From contig NZ_QVFV01000004.1 in NCBI RefSeq assembly GCF_004212215.1, forward strand, positions 310,001 to 374,000: 64,000 bases of DNA, read 5' to 3'. Both the position numbers and the translations under genes were made by a program. How positions within the stretch are numbered: position 1 is the first letter of the stretch; each line of letters starts with the position of its first letter. Positions 52,213-63,465 of the stretch are shown here, in pieces. This DNA comes from Leptolyngbya iicbica LK. GTDB taxonomy: Bacteria > Cyanobacteriota > Cyanobacteriia > Phormidesmidales > Phormidesmidaceae. Below the pieces are notes generated by a model, which saw only the letters and a program-made list of their open reading frames with translations, searched no databases and was not told the DNA's origin.

Positions 52213-53076
52213 CTAAAAATCCCCAATCAGTTTGGAGAAGGGGGAGGATACCTTGCCAAAGTCTTTCTCGACAAAATCTAATATATTCGAATATGCTAAA
52301 CCTTTTTTCTTGATGTGTTTGCACCTCACCTTTTCAATATAATCACTATGTTCTTGCCCTTTTTTGAAATCCCATAATGCTTCCTTAGACAATAAAACTA
52401 AAAGGTGGTAACCCAGGACGATTAAAGTCTCAAGCTTGTGATCAAGATTCTTTCTTTGCTGTTCAAGAAAAGCTATCGCCACCACACCATTTTCTTTTTC
52501 CTTTTCGTCATAAACTCTTTGTGCGAGAATTAAGAAATCTCGGTTTGCACGCTGTACATCTAGATAGAAAGCTATCCATCCAACAAGCTCATCCGAAAAG
52601 ATTCCGCCTTTTTCAATAAATATCTTGTTGAGACTATCTGTATTAAATGTGCGGCCTAAAACCTCTAAATTTGAGAGCATATTGATTTTCCTTTCAAATA
52701 GCTGAGGCTGTAACATTCTTACGACACTTATTTTGGATTCAATCAAGGCTGCTAGTAGCTTTGCAGTCGATTTTCTCTCTCGTTCTTGTTTTAGATACTC
52801 TAATCTCAAATTAACAACGAAAATAAACAAGCCTGTGAATCCAGAAGTGAGAGGAATAGCTAGCAAAGAAAATGTGCTCTCTGGGATTTTGGTTGCGATT
52901 TCAATCGAGTAAATAATTAAAAATGGAAAAAGAATTAAGGCAAGACTTATTGAAACTAATCTATGCTTGGTTGTGATGTTCTTGAGCAGAGATTGTATGT
53001 GACCGTTAGCTAGGTTTAGCCATATACAAAGCAAGATAACTCCAGTTGCCGCAGCTCCTAAAAGATATTCTCTCAT
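52213..53076 (-). CDS. Three-segment membrane protein with helical cytosolic tail, A+T-rich
   Basis: A 287-residue protein with membrane segments at about 5-25, 40-62 and 70-92, then a Glu/Lys/Arg-rich helical part (RLEYLKQERERKSTAKLLAALIESK) and a soluble C-terminal 170 residues. The gene is far richer in A+T than its neighbours and lacks GCGATCGC, which suggests recent arrival. I do not recognise the family. The layout (membrane anchor plus soluble sensor or effector) resembles some abortive-infection proteins in general design only; there is no motif to support that. Confidence 0.7.
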   Translation of the reverse strand: MREYLLGAAATGVILLCIWLNLANGHIQSLLKNITTKHRLVSISLALILFPFLIIYSIEIATKIPESTFSLLAIPLTSGFTGLFIFVVNLRLEYLKQERERKSTAKLLAALIESKISVVRMLQPQLFERKINMLSNLEVLGRTFNTDSLNKIFIEKGGIFSDELVGWIAFYLDVQRANRDFLILAQRVYDEKEKENGVVAIAFLEQQRKNLDHKLETLIVLGYHLLVLLSKEALWDFKKGQEHSDYIEKVRCKHIKKKGLAYSNILDFVEKDFGKVSSPFSKLIGDF

Positions 53077-53113
53077 GCCTTGAAATCCATCTCTTTTCTA
53101 CTACAGGAATTTG

Positions 53114-53380
53114 TTAATTACGCTGAGGCTTGCACAGTAAATAGAATTGGGGTTTCAATACTGAAATCGGCTTGTTCTTCGCCAGATCTAGTACTGTTGC
53201 CAAAACTTCTGTGCTGATGCGAAAGCTGAATTCGGCGGGCTTTGATGTTTCAGTTCTGGCAGAGGCGATATAGTCCGCTTGCTTAGCTGACAAAATGATA
53301 CTCAATGTCTCGCAATTGTTGACTTGCAGGTTTTTGCGGCTTTGCGGGCGGCGCGATCGCCCCCAAACTGAACCGGGCAC
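53114..53380 (-). CDS. Small doubtful ORF, possibly a gene remnant
   Basis: An 88-codon frame. The last 70 codons are A+T-rich and read like a real protein (CETLSIILSAKQADYIASARTETSKPAEFSFRISTEVLATVLDLA), while the first 18 are G+C-rich with a GCGATCGC site and look like chance. It may be the 3' part of an acquired gene joined to host sequence. It lies between the A+T-rich membrane gene and the divergent kinase. Confidence 0.3.
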   Translation of the reverse strand: MPGSVWGRSRRPQSRKNLQVNNCETLSIILSAKQADYIASARTETSKPAEFSFRISTEVLATVLDLAKNKPISVLKPQFYLLCKPQRN

Positions 53381-53419
53381 ACTGTAGAAGATCGCAACCG
53401 CTTTCTCTCATCGAGCCCT

Positions 53420-54799
53420 ATGCACGACCCTCAAACCATCGGTACCTTGATCCAGTCTCGCTACAAGATTCTGGATGTGTTGGGTCGGGGCGGCAGCGGC
53501 ATTACCTATCGGGCCGAAGATACTTTTACCGGACGGCAAGTGGCGTTGAAAGAGCTATCCCTCAAGGGGCTGAGCGACTGGAAAAAGCTGGAACTATTTG
53601 AACGGGAAGCGCAGGTGCTCAAAGACCTGGATCATCCCGCCATTCCTGACTATGTCGATTACTTTCAGGTCGATACGGCGGATAATCGTCAGTTTTATAT
53701 CGCTCAGAAAATTGCCGAGGGGCGATCGCTGGCGGAGTTAGTGGCGGCGGGCGATCGCTTCTCGGAAACTGAGGTGGAGCGCATCGCCGCCGAAGTGCTG
53801 GAGGTACTGCAATATCTGCACGGTTTGAACCCGCCGATCATCCACCGCGACATCAAACCCCAAAACCTGATTCGCGGCACCGATGGGCGGATTTATCTGG
53901 TGGATTTTGGCGCGGTGCAGATGGCCTACCGAGAAGCCACCGCTTTTGGCAGTACCGTGGTGGGCACCTATGGCTACATGGCGCCCGAACAGTTTCGCGG
54001 GCAAGCGTACCCGGCAACCGATTTGTATGGGCTCGGGGCGACTTTGTTGCACCTGCTGACCCATCAGAATCCGGCTGACTTGCCCCAAAAGCGTTTGCAA
54101 ATCGATTTTCGCCCCTATGTCACGGTGACGGAGCCGTTTGCCGATTGGCTCGAAGGATTGCTCGAACCCCTGTTAGAAGATCGCTTTACCTCGGCCAGCC
54201 AAGCCTTTGACCAGCTCACCCGCCCCGCGCTGCTCCCGCGCAGGCGATCGCAGAGGGGCCACACCGGGACTCTTCAACATTTACCGTCTGACAGCAAAGT
54301 GAAGCTGAGTCGGAGTCGCCGTCGCCTATCGCTACGGTTGCCGCCAGTGGGCCTGAACCGGGGAGAAACGGGCGGCATGGCCTTCTTGGCGCTGATTTTG
54401 AACGGCTTTATGTTGATGTGGACGGGTGGGGCGATTTTGGGTGGCGCACCTATTATCTTCGTGCTCTTTTCGGTGCCGTTTTGGGTCGTTGGCATCGGTA
54501 TGTTGTGGGCGCTATTGCATGCCTTGGCGGGGGTTGTGGTGCTCGAAGTGCGGGGCGATCGCTACAGGCTGACGCAGCAATTGCTGGGCTGGAAACGTCA
54601 ATACGAGGGAGCTACCCGTGACCTCTACAGTGCCGAGCTGGTGACGGCCTACAGCCAAAATGACCGTCCGGTGAAGACGATTACCCTCAAAATCGGCACC
54701 AGAACTCATAAGTTTGGCACGGCCTATTCCGATGCTGAAAAAGCGTGGGTTGCGACTGAAATTCAAGCGTTCATTCAAGATCAGCGCGACGAATCGTGA
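53420..54799 (+). CDS. Ser/Thr protein kinase with C-terminal membrane part
   Basis: A 459-residue Hanks-type kinase. The first 275 residues are the catalytic domain with glycine loop GRGGSG (22-27), Lys44 in VALKE, Glu62, HRDIKPQN (142-149), DFG (162-164) and APEQF. All catalytic residues are kept. A basic linker (RSRRRLSLRLP) leads to two membrane segments (MAFLALILNGFMLMWTGGAI and IIFVLFSVPFWVVGIGMLW) and a cytosolic beta-rich end (VVLEVRGDRYRLTQQLLGWKRQYEG), perhaps PH-like. The signal it senses is unknown. Confidence 0.9.
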   Translation: MHDPQTIGTLIQSRYKILDVLGRGGSGITYRAEDTFTGRQVALKELSLKGLSDWKKLELFEREAQVLKDLDHPAIPDYVDYFQVDTADNRQFYIAQKIAEGRSLAELVAAGDRFSETEVERIAAEVLEVLQYLHGLNPPIIHRDIKPQNLIRGTDGRIYLVDFGAVQMAYREATAFGSTVVGTYGYMAPEQFRGQAYPATDLYGLGATLLHLLTHQNPADLPQKRLQIDFRPYVTVTEPFADWLEGLLEPLLEDRFTSASQAFDQLTRPALLPRRRSQRGHTGTLQHLPSDSKVKLSRSRRRLSLRLPPVGLNRGETGGMAFLALILNGFMLMWTGGAILGGAPIIFVLFSVPFWVVGIGMLWALLHALAGVVVLEVRGDRYRLTQQLLGWKRQYEGATRDLYSAELVTAYSQNDRPVKTITLKIGTRTHKFGTAYSDAEKAWVATEIQAFIQDQRDES

Positions 54800-54969
54800 G
54801 TCAGATGTGTCCCTCACAGAATGTATGATTAACGGCTCCCGGCCAGCCACATGACTACTCATTTCTGTGCTGCATCATTCCTTACCAAGGCGATCGCGAT
54901 TCAAGCGGTAGAATCTAAATCCGTGGCTATGACATCCACCACGAAGTTTTAGAGAGGAGAGCGATCGCC

Positions 54970-57657
<2,688 letters not shown>

Positions 57658-57707
57658 CTGACTAAGCAATTCAGCTAAGGCAAACAACTTTGATTTTGGA
57701 GAGGTGT

Positions 57708-57759
57708 GTACATCTACTGATAGATATCTTTAACTCATATGTTCTATCAGTAGATGTAC
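57708..57759. repeat. Perfect 17-bp inverted repeat after acnA
   Basis: GTACATCTACTGATAGA (57708-57724) and TCTATCAGTAGATGTAC (57743-57759) are exact inverted copies with an 18-base spacer. They lie between the acnA stop and the A+T-rich island. The spacer is A+T-rich. It might be a terminator, an end of a mobile unit or a regulatory site. Confidence 0.85.
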
Positions 57760-57813
57760 GCCTGCCTTTGTCAGAGGTATCACTTAGATTCGAAGAGAGC
57801 ACGGGAGAATTAC

Positions 57814-58356
57814 ATGATTGAGTCGAATACTCCTAACTGGTCTTTTCAAATCTTGCCGAATGTTGATTTTATCGGCGACACTAGCGTTTTTGCCCTACTC
57901 TTTGATGTAAGTTTTCTCGAAAAGTTAGATCAGAATCTATTCATAAGGCCCGCATATAAAGCTCTCCTAAGTTTTCTGGCATCTCTGCACGACAAAGCTA
58001 AATACTCAAAGATAGAGTTTACAGTTTTCTCCGGTGAAATCCCTGGCTTTCACCAAGACTATTTTGTTATTGCTTTTGACTATATAGAAGATGATTTCAT
58101 TGAGGAAACGAGAAGGTTTTTCTCTTAATTGATTTCTGAACTCAAAATCGATTTTTGTTCTTCAGAGGCACTAATGCCTGCGTTTAGATATCAACAGGGC
58201 TATGTTGTCGAATATTCAGAAGCCGATATGGCAGGAACAAGCTATTTAGATGGTGATGATAACTATGGTTCTCAACTAGAGATTTATCGTAGAAGTTGGC
58301 AAGAACCTGAAGACGTCGGACTTTCTGACAGTCTGTATGGCCAACTAGAAAATTGA
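57814..58356 (+). pseudogene. Unknown gene interrupted by an in-frame TAA
   Basis: From ATG 57814 (Shine-Dalgarno GGGAGA seven bases before) a 104-codon frame ends at TAA 58126-58128. The same frame then continues without a stop for another 75 codons to 58354-58356, starting directly with TTG. Read through, it would be about 180 residues of a soluble acidic protein. Composition on both sides of the stop is alike and A+T-rich. It might be a nonsense mutation, or two separate genes with the second starting at ATG 58174 (AGAGG five bases before). Family unknown; many small acidic proteins like this are immunity proteins, but that is only a guess. Confidence 0.5.
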
Positions 58357-58410
58357 GAGAGCACTGAATTTGAATAAGAAACGTTGGTTTGCAGGCTGCT
58401 AGGAGCATAA

Positions 58411-58920
58411 ATGCCTTCGTGTTATCTTTGCGGAACTTGGATATCAAGAGGTAAAGGAGTCCGAGCTGACTTAGTTACAGGCTCGTCCTTTAGTTCACGA
58501 GGAAATTCAAGATTTTATATTTCACGCAAAACAATTTGTTCTAACTGCGCTAGAAAAAGAAGACGAAATCGCAGGATTTATCAACTTTTCGTCCTATTTG
58601 TGATTTTAGGGATCGCGGGTTTGTTTGTCTTCTCTGGAAGTGACGATTCAGATAGCTCTCAAGATGTCAATACAAGTAATGCTGAAATTGTTGAGTTTCC
58701 CAAAGATTCTTGTGGAGATCGATCTTCTGGGAAAGAGCAGCAATGGCACAGCGTGATTCTAGAAGATTCAAATCTTGAATATGTAGTCAATAATTTATGC
58801 AGAGATGCTTTTGTCCGAGAATTCAACGGAAAGCAAGTCATCCAAGTTGCTAGCTTCATTAATTCTGAGAAAGCCCATGAATTTGCCAAAAAAGTTAATG
58901 GGCAAGTCATGCCTCCATAA
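58411..58920 (+). CDS. Zinc-ribbon membrane protein with SPOR-like end
   Basis: A 169-residue protein. Cys4/Cys7 and Cys43/Cys46 form two C-x2-C pairs for a zinc ribbon. Basic residues (ARKRRRNRR) lead to one membrane segment (YQLFVLFVILGIAGLFVF, about 57-75). An acidic linker and a soluble end follow, with GKQVIQVASFINSEKAHEFAKKVNG, a pattern like SPOR domains (a beta strand followed by an amphipathic helix with Ala-x-x-x-A). It is A+T-rich and without GCGATCGC, part of the same island as the interrupted gene. Function unknown; a peptidoglycan-binding SPOR role would be outside the membrane. Confidence 0.68.
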   Translation: MPSCYLCGTWISRGKGVRADLVTGSSFSSRGNSRFYISRKTICSNCARKRRRNRRIYQLFVLFVILGIAGLFVFSGSDDSDSSQDVNTSNAEIVEFPKDSCGDRSSGKEQQWHSVILEDSNLEYVVNNLCRDAFVREFNGKQVIQVASFINSEKAHEFAKKVNGQVMPP

Positions 58921-58968
58921 TTCTTGGTATATGAGAAGAGATACGAAAATAGGAAAAAGAGACAAATA

Positions 58969-59469
58969 CTACGATCGCGCCAAAAATTCTGATCGCAACA
59001 TCGACATCAGCCACATCGACGCAAACTGCTCGCCCAGTTTGACGCTTTCCCGCAGGCGGCCCTCTTCCACGAAGCCCAAACTGCGATACAGCGATCGCGC
59101 TCGATGGTTCTCTTCCATCACATCCAGCCAAACCCGGTGGGCGGCAAACTCGTTAAAGGCTTTATCGAGCACCTGCATAAGGACCTCGCGACCATAGCCC
59201 TGGCCCGTTTGGGTAATCACAATGCGTTTGAGTAGCAGGCACTGATCCGGGTCTTGCAGCCCGAGCAAAATCACATAACCGACGCGATCGCGCGTCGTCG
59301 CATCTTCAATGATCCAGTGGCCCTCATTGGCATCGGCCAGGGTTTGCAAATGGCGATCGCGCGTCCACAGTCGCACATAGCCCGCTGCATGGGCCGCTGC
59401 TTCCGCTGGCAACACAAAGTCCAGATCGTCGGGCGTTGTCGGGCGCAGTTGGGCAGTGGGGGAGTTCAT
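58969..59469 (-). CDS. GNAT family N-acetyltransferase
   Basis: A 166-residue acetyl-CoA-dependent transferase. The acetyl-CoA-binding motif A is IVITQTGQGYGREVLMQVLDKAFNEFAAHRVWLDVMEENHRARSLYRSLGF, with the usual Q/R-x-x-G-x-G/A turn and the final NxRAxxLYxxLGF. The substrate is unknown; RimJ/RimL-type protein acetylation is possible. Its stop lies just past the A+T-rich island, and the host composition and HIP1 sites return here. Confidence 0.85.
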   Translation of the reverse strand: MNSPTAQLRPTTPDDLDFVLPAEAAAHAAGYVRLWTRDRHLQTLADANEGHWIIEDATTRDRVGYVILLGLQDPDQCLLLKRIVITQTGQGYGREVLMQVLDKAFNEFAAHRVWLDVMEENHRARSLYRSLGFVEEGRLRESVKLGEQFASMWLMSMLRSEFLARS

Positions 59470-59555
59470 CGCCAGTCGTTAACCAAAAAGTCGCAAATTC
59501 AGAAACAGGATTTTATCAAGAGCCAGCCTGGTCGCGCCGTCAGCTCGCTTGCCCT

Positions 59556-59578
59556 TGAACAGCCGAGACGGCTGTTCA
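59556..59578. repeat. AGA-loop palindrome
   Basis: TGAACAGCCG-AGA-CGGCTGTTCA, a perfect ten-base-pair stem with an AGA loop. It shares the core ACAGCCG-AGA-CGGCTGT and the following CACAC-like end with the copy at 29972-29992; where the outer pair differs (G-C versus A-T), both arms change together. Confidence 0.75.
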
Positions 59579-59636
59579 CACGGCATGCAATACATTCCTG
59601 AGGGAGCTGCGATGAGCTTGATTCGGGTGCAGCGAG

Positions 59637-60629
59637 TTAATCATCTAGCGCGATCGTCGCCACCACCTGACCGTGATCGGACTTCCAGCGTTCAATCTGG
59701 TCGTCCAGCAGCGTTTGGTCAAATAGGTGGTCATTGTAAACCGAGACGTAAATGACCTGACCAATGTGGTTGCGATTGCGCGGGGCAAATTCCTCACTCA
59801 CCATGATGTGGTCGAGGCTGTCGTAATGCCCATTGTGGATGTGGGTGTAATAGTGGTCGCCGTAGCCCAGCCGCGCCTGGATATCTTTGACCTGATACAG
59901 CAGTGTGTCCCACACGGGCACTTTTCTGCGGAACGGCCAGCATTCCCACGGTGGCTGCCCGGAAACCAGTTGCGTCGTCACTGCCGTATCGTTATCGTTC
60001 ACATCGCCCATCACAATGACCGGATAGCGGCGATCTCGCAACTTTTCCATCAAGATATAGCGCAGAGCCGTGGCCTCGGCGGCGCGGCGGATTAGCGATC
60101 GCGCCTGCCCTTTCGCAATTTCTACGGGATCGGTGCGATCGACCTCGCGAAACATCGTCGGTCGCTTTGACTTCAAATGCACCACAAACACGGTGCAGTG
60201 CATGCCATTGGGCAACTCCACATCCACCGCTAGCACCGGATGCGAAAATGAGGTGAGCGGAATCCGTGCCTTTTCCGCATCCACACTTAGCCAGCTTTCC
60301 GGCGGAAAGTCGACGTAAACGCGCTGCCCCAAGACGGGAAATCGCGTCGCTAGCGCGACCCCTGGCCCCTTGCCAATTCCGTCGGCCATCACTAACTGAT
60401 GCTGTTGAGCGCTCTGGGTGGTGGCTAAGACGTCAGCCAACGCCTCTGGCTGAAAAATTTCTTGAAATCCCACCAGGTCAACTTGCATCCGGTCGAGTTG
60501 GCGCGCCGTCCAGTCCACCTTTTGACGATAGTCCGCGACTGAGTAAGACTCGCCGTGATAGTACTCCACCTCAGGCAACACTAGGTTGTTGAGGTTAAAC
60601 GTGCCAATCCGAAACTGCTGTTTTGCCAA
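59637..60629 (-). CDS. Endonuclease/exonuclease/phosphatase family protein
   Basis: A 330-residue EEP-fold (DNase I-like) hydrolase. The fold's landmarks are IGTFNLNNL at the start, VDLVGFQEIFQPEAL (metal-binding Glu, near residue 53), FVVHLKSKRPTMF, VIVMGDVNDND near 200, and the final SLDHIMVSEEF with the catalytic Asp-His pair. The fold covers nucleases, phosphoinositide phosphatases and sphingomyelinases, so the substrate is open. No signal peptide is seen. Confidence 0.85.
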   Translation of the reverse strand: MAKQQFRIGTFNLNNLVLPEVEYYHGESYSVADYRQKVDWTARQLDRMQVDLVGFQEIFQPEALADVLATTQSAQQHQLVMADGIGKGPGVALATRFPVLGQRVYVDFPPESWLSVDAEKARIPLTSFSHPVLAVDVELPNGMHCTVFVVHLKSKRPTMFREVDRTDPVEIAKGQARSLIRRAAEATALRYILMEKLRDRRYPVIVMGDVNDNDTAVTTQLVSGQPPWECWPFRRKVPVWDTLLYQVKDIQARLGYGDHYYTHIHNGHYDSLDHIMVSEEFAPRNRNHIGQVIYVSVYNDHLFDQTLLDDQIERWKSDHGQVVATIALDD

Positions 60630-60928
60630 ATCCCTTCACCCACGGTATCGGTTGCCCGCGATCGCCTCCCGCTCAGGTGGTCTAACGGTTGGCCTTGTAG
60701 CACCGTCAGAGCAACATAGACCAGACCGTAGGGCAAATATTGATCAGACTGTATCCCATCCATCAGATCTCAGTCGTGCCCCTGTCATACTCTTCAAATC
60801 AATCAACCTTTGTTAACTGAACCGGTCGAGGGGCGTGGCCTGGTGACTGGCACGTCGTGTAACTGCCCCCTTCCCTGTTCGCACCGGCCCATGTGGCCTT
60901 GGCTTGCTGTTGGAAATGAGATCCGTGC

Positions 60929-62371
60929 ATGTTTACGCTCAAAGATGTCTTTTTTGCCTTTGTGGTCATCGCCATGCTGATTTTGGGCGGGCGTTTTATC
61001 AAACAGCGATTCCGCTGGATTCAGATGTTGTATCTACCGGAATCCATTGTAGCCGGGGCACTCGCGCTCATCTTGGGGCCACAAATTTTGGGGGCGATCG
61101 CCACCGCTCTCTTGGGTGAAGGTACGCTGCTCTCGGGTGGCCTCTTTTCTGAACCCATTCGCACTGTCTGGTCCCAGTCGCCCAGCGTCTTCATCAACAT
61201 TGTGTTTGCGGCCCTCTTTTTGGGCGAAACCATTCCTAACCCCCGCAGTATTTGGCAAAAAGCCGCGCCGCAGGTGGTGTTTGGTCAGTCCCTGGCCTGG
61301 GGACAGTATGTGACGGGCATTCTCGCCACCGCACTCATCTTGATTCCTTTCTTTGGGGCGGATCCCATGGCGGCGGCCCTGATTGAGATTGGCTTTGAAG
61401 GCGGGCATGGCACCGCTGGCGGCATGGCCGAAACGTTTGTGGAGTTGGGTTATCCCGAGGGGGCCGACCTGGCACTGGGGCTAGCGACAGTGGGGATTGT
61501 TTCGGGCATCATCGCCGGGACAGCTTTGGCGGACTGGGGTCGCCGGAAGGGCCATGTTCAACACGGGGCACAGGTGATCTCTGAAGAGGCTGAGATTCCT
61601 GATTTGACGCACGCTGAAACGCCAGAACTGCGAGCTCGCCGCGCGGCTCTGATGGAGGGGTTACTCATTGATCCGCTGTCCATTAACTTTGGCTTTGTGG
61701 GCATTGCGATCGCGATCGGCTGGCTCATTCTCAATGGCCTGGTACTGCTAGAGTCCGTCACCTGGGGCACCACGGGCTTCGAAATTATGAGCTACGTCCC
61801 TCTGTTTCCCATGGCTTTGATTGGCGGCATCGTTGTGCAAATTGCCCTCGAGCGCCTCGGCCTAGAGCCGCTCGTCATTCGACCGTTGATGCAAAATATT
61901 GCGGGTCTCGCGTTAGATGTGGTGGTGGTGACCGCACTGGCCTCCATTTCACTGCGAGTGATCGGGAGTAACTTAGGCGTGTTTCTCACCCTGAGTATCG
62001 TGGGCATCGCCTGGAATGTCTTGTTCTTTCTGTATTTCGCCCCCCGCATTTTTCCGCACTACTGGTTTGAAAAAGGTATCGGTGATTTAGGCCAGTCGAT
62101 GGGGGTTACCGCTACCGGGATTTTGTTGCTGCGGATGGTCGATCCAGAAAATCGCTCCGGCGCCTTCGAAAGCTTTGCCTACAAGCAACTCTTTTTTGAG
62201 CCGATTGTCGGGGGCGGTTTGTTTACGGCTGCGGCGCCAGCGTTAATTGCGCGCTTTGGCCTGGGTACGACGCTGGCGATTACCGGGGGCTTACTCCTCT
62301 TTTGGCTCGCTATGGGGTTTTTACTCATGCGCCAAAACAGCCGCCGCGCGACGGTCTCTGGTCGGATTTGA
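60929..62371 (+). CDS. Sodium:glutamate symporter family permease (GltS-like)
   Basis: A 480-residue polytopic membrane protein with about twelve segments. The family pattern includes LYLPESIVAGALALILGP in the first third and the motif IGFEGGHGTAGGMAETFVELG near residue 150, which is the GltS Gly-rich loop. A longer soluble loop (about 210-240) divides the two halves. It likely takes up glutamate with Na+, but the cyanobacterial branch differs from E. coli GltS and other anions are possible. A REP-like palindrome follows the gene. Confidence 0.83.
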   Translation: MFTLKDVFFAFVVIAMLILGGRFIKQRFRWIQMLYLPESIVAGALALILGPQILGAIATALLGEGTLLSGGLFSEPIRTVWSQSPSVFINIVFAALFLGETIPNPRSIWQKAAPQVVFGQSLAWGQYVTGILATALILIPFFGADPMAAALIEIGFEGGHGTAGGMAETFVELGYPEGADLALGLATVGIVSGIIAGTALADWGRRKGHVQHGAQVISEEAEIPDLTHAETPELRARRAALMEGLLIDPLSINFGFVGIAIAIGWLILNGLVLLESVTWGTTGFEIMSYVPLFPMALIGGIVVQIALERLGLEPLVIRPLMQNIAGLALDVVVVTALASISLRVIGSNLGVFLTLSIVGIAWNVLFFLYFAPRIFPHYWFEKGIGDLGQSMGVTATGILLLRMVDPENRSGAFESFAYKQLFFEPIVGGGLFTAAAPALIARFGLGTTLAITGGLLLFWLAMGFLLMRQNSRRATVSGRI

Positions 62372-62419
62372 AAACACAAGGATTGTTAACGCTGGTTTGC
62401 TGACGCGATCGCCACCATC

Positions 62420-62482
62420 AGGGGACGGTTCCCTTGAACTCTCTTTATCAACGTCAGTTCAGCCGTGAGGGAACCGTCCCCT
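62420..62482. repeat. REP-like inverted repeat
   Basis: AGGGGACGGTTCCCT (62420-62434) and AGGGAACCGTCCCCT (62468-62482) are perfect inverted copies of 15 bp with 33 bases between. I recall that GGGGACGGTTC-type palindromes are common dispersed repeats next to IS200-like REP-associated transposases; that link is from memory. It lies between the convergent gltS-like and DUF1028 genes and could act as a two-way terminator. Confidence 0.75.
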
Positions 62483-62560
62483 TTACAGACCACTGCCGAT
62501 GTTGAGAGTTGGTACTGACAGCTTCTCCCATCTTCCGTACCCACGGCATGACGCCGATAC

Positions 62561-63277
62561 CTAAACGACTTTGCGCGTCCAGATGGGCTCGATTTTGAGG
62601 GGCCGCTGCTTGTGAGACGGCATCGTTTGCCGGAAGGACTGGTAATAGTCCTTATGCGCTTCGACAAAGAGAGTCCGTAGTTCTGCGATCGGTTCGGGAT
62701 TGTTATCGACGCGGAGATCTAAATAGGGATAAAAGTCATCTTGCACGATGTACAGGGCGGCGGATTGCTTGCCGCGCTTATCGCCGCCCGCCATTTCCCC
62801 CGCTTCCAGCGCACACAGCAATCGCTCTGAAAAGCTCAAAGACGGATTATTGCGAAAAGTCTCGGCCATAGCGTGCAACACCTGTTCTCCCACCAGCATG
62901 TTGCCCGCCACCGAGAAATTGGGAAAGGTGAAGTGCCCAGCCCAGTCAGTACAATGCTGGCCCGTCCAAGCGGCAGTATGGCCTTGGTGGTCAACTAAAT
63001 GCAGTTGTCGATAATCCCGCTCGTCATCGTTTTGTAGCAGCACATCCAGCACCTCGCCGACCGGAATGGCGTGAGTTTCAGCCTGAGCCGCTTTGCGACT
63101 TTCGAGCAGTCGCAAGCCCCAGATGCCTAATAGCGGATTGGTTTGGGCTTGAGTCGCGATCGCCCCCACTGCGGCCTTCGCATGGGGCACTAACGCGCCA
63201 ACCGCCAAATGCTTGGTCGCCACAGCGACGCCGGTCATGCCAGTATGCGGATCCCAGGCCACGATAGAGAATGTCAT
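62561..63277 (-). CDS. DUF1028 family protein
   Basis: About 238 residues from the ATG at 63277 (MTFSIVAWDPHTGMTG); an upstream in-frame start at 63319 adds 14 doubtful residues. The Ntn-hydrolase-like DUF1028 fold is shown by FSIVAWDPHTGMTGVAVATKHLAVGALVPHAKAAVGAIATQA and later FSVAGNMLVGEQVLHAMAETF. SFSERLLCALEAGEMAGGDKRGKQSAAL is the conserved block near 145. The function is unknown, though some members are thought to be hydrolases. No signal peptide. Confidence 0.88.
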   Translation of the reverse strand: MTFSIVAWDPHTGMTGVAVATKHLAVGALVPHAKAAVGAIATQAQTNPLLGIWGLRLLESRKAAQAETHAIPVGEVLDVLLQNDDERDYRQLHLVDHQGHTAAWTGQHCTDWAGHFTFPNFSVAGNMLVGEQVLHAMAETFRNNPSLSFSERLLCALEAGEMAGGDKRGKQSAALYIVQDDFYPYLDLRVDNNPEPIAELRTLFVEAHKDYYQSFRQTMPSHKQRPLKIEPIWTRKVV

Positions 63278-63465
63278 GCAGCAACCCCCTACCCACAACG
63301 CATTAATAGATGTACTCAATTGTTAATCTTTTTTGAAAAAAGATCTGTCGTGAATCTTACGGTTCTTGTATACAGTCTCCTTGTGCGGACTCTGGGGAAT
63401 AACGGGCATCGCTGAAAGCGCCAACACAACACGTTACAATGGCGGCCTGACACACACTCTCAAGA

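Noticed and set aside
53114-53380. The small A+T-rich frame as an antitoxin partner of the adjacent membrane protein
   Set aside because: No DNA-binding or toxin motif in either protein, and the first part of the frame looks like chance sequence.
57754-57813. Longer start for the interrupted gene at 57814
   Set aside because: The extra residues overlap the 17-bp inverted repeat, and the ATG at 57814 has a good Shine-Dalgarno.
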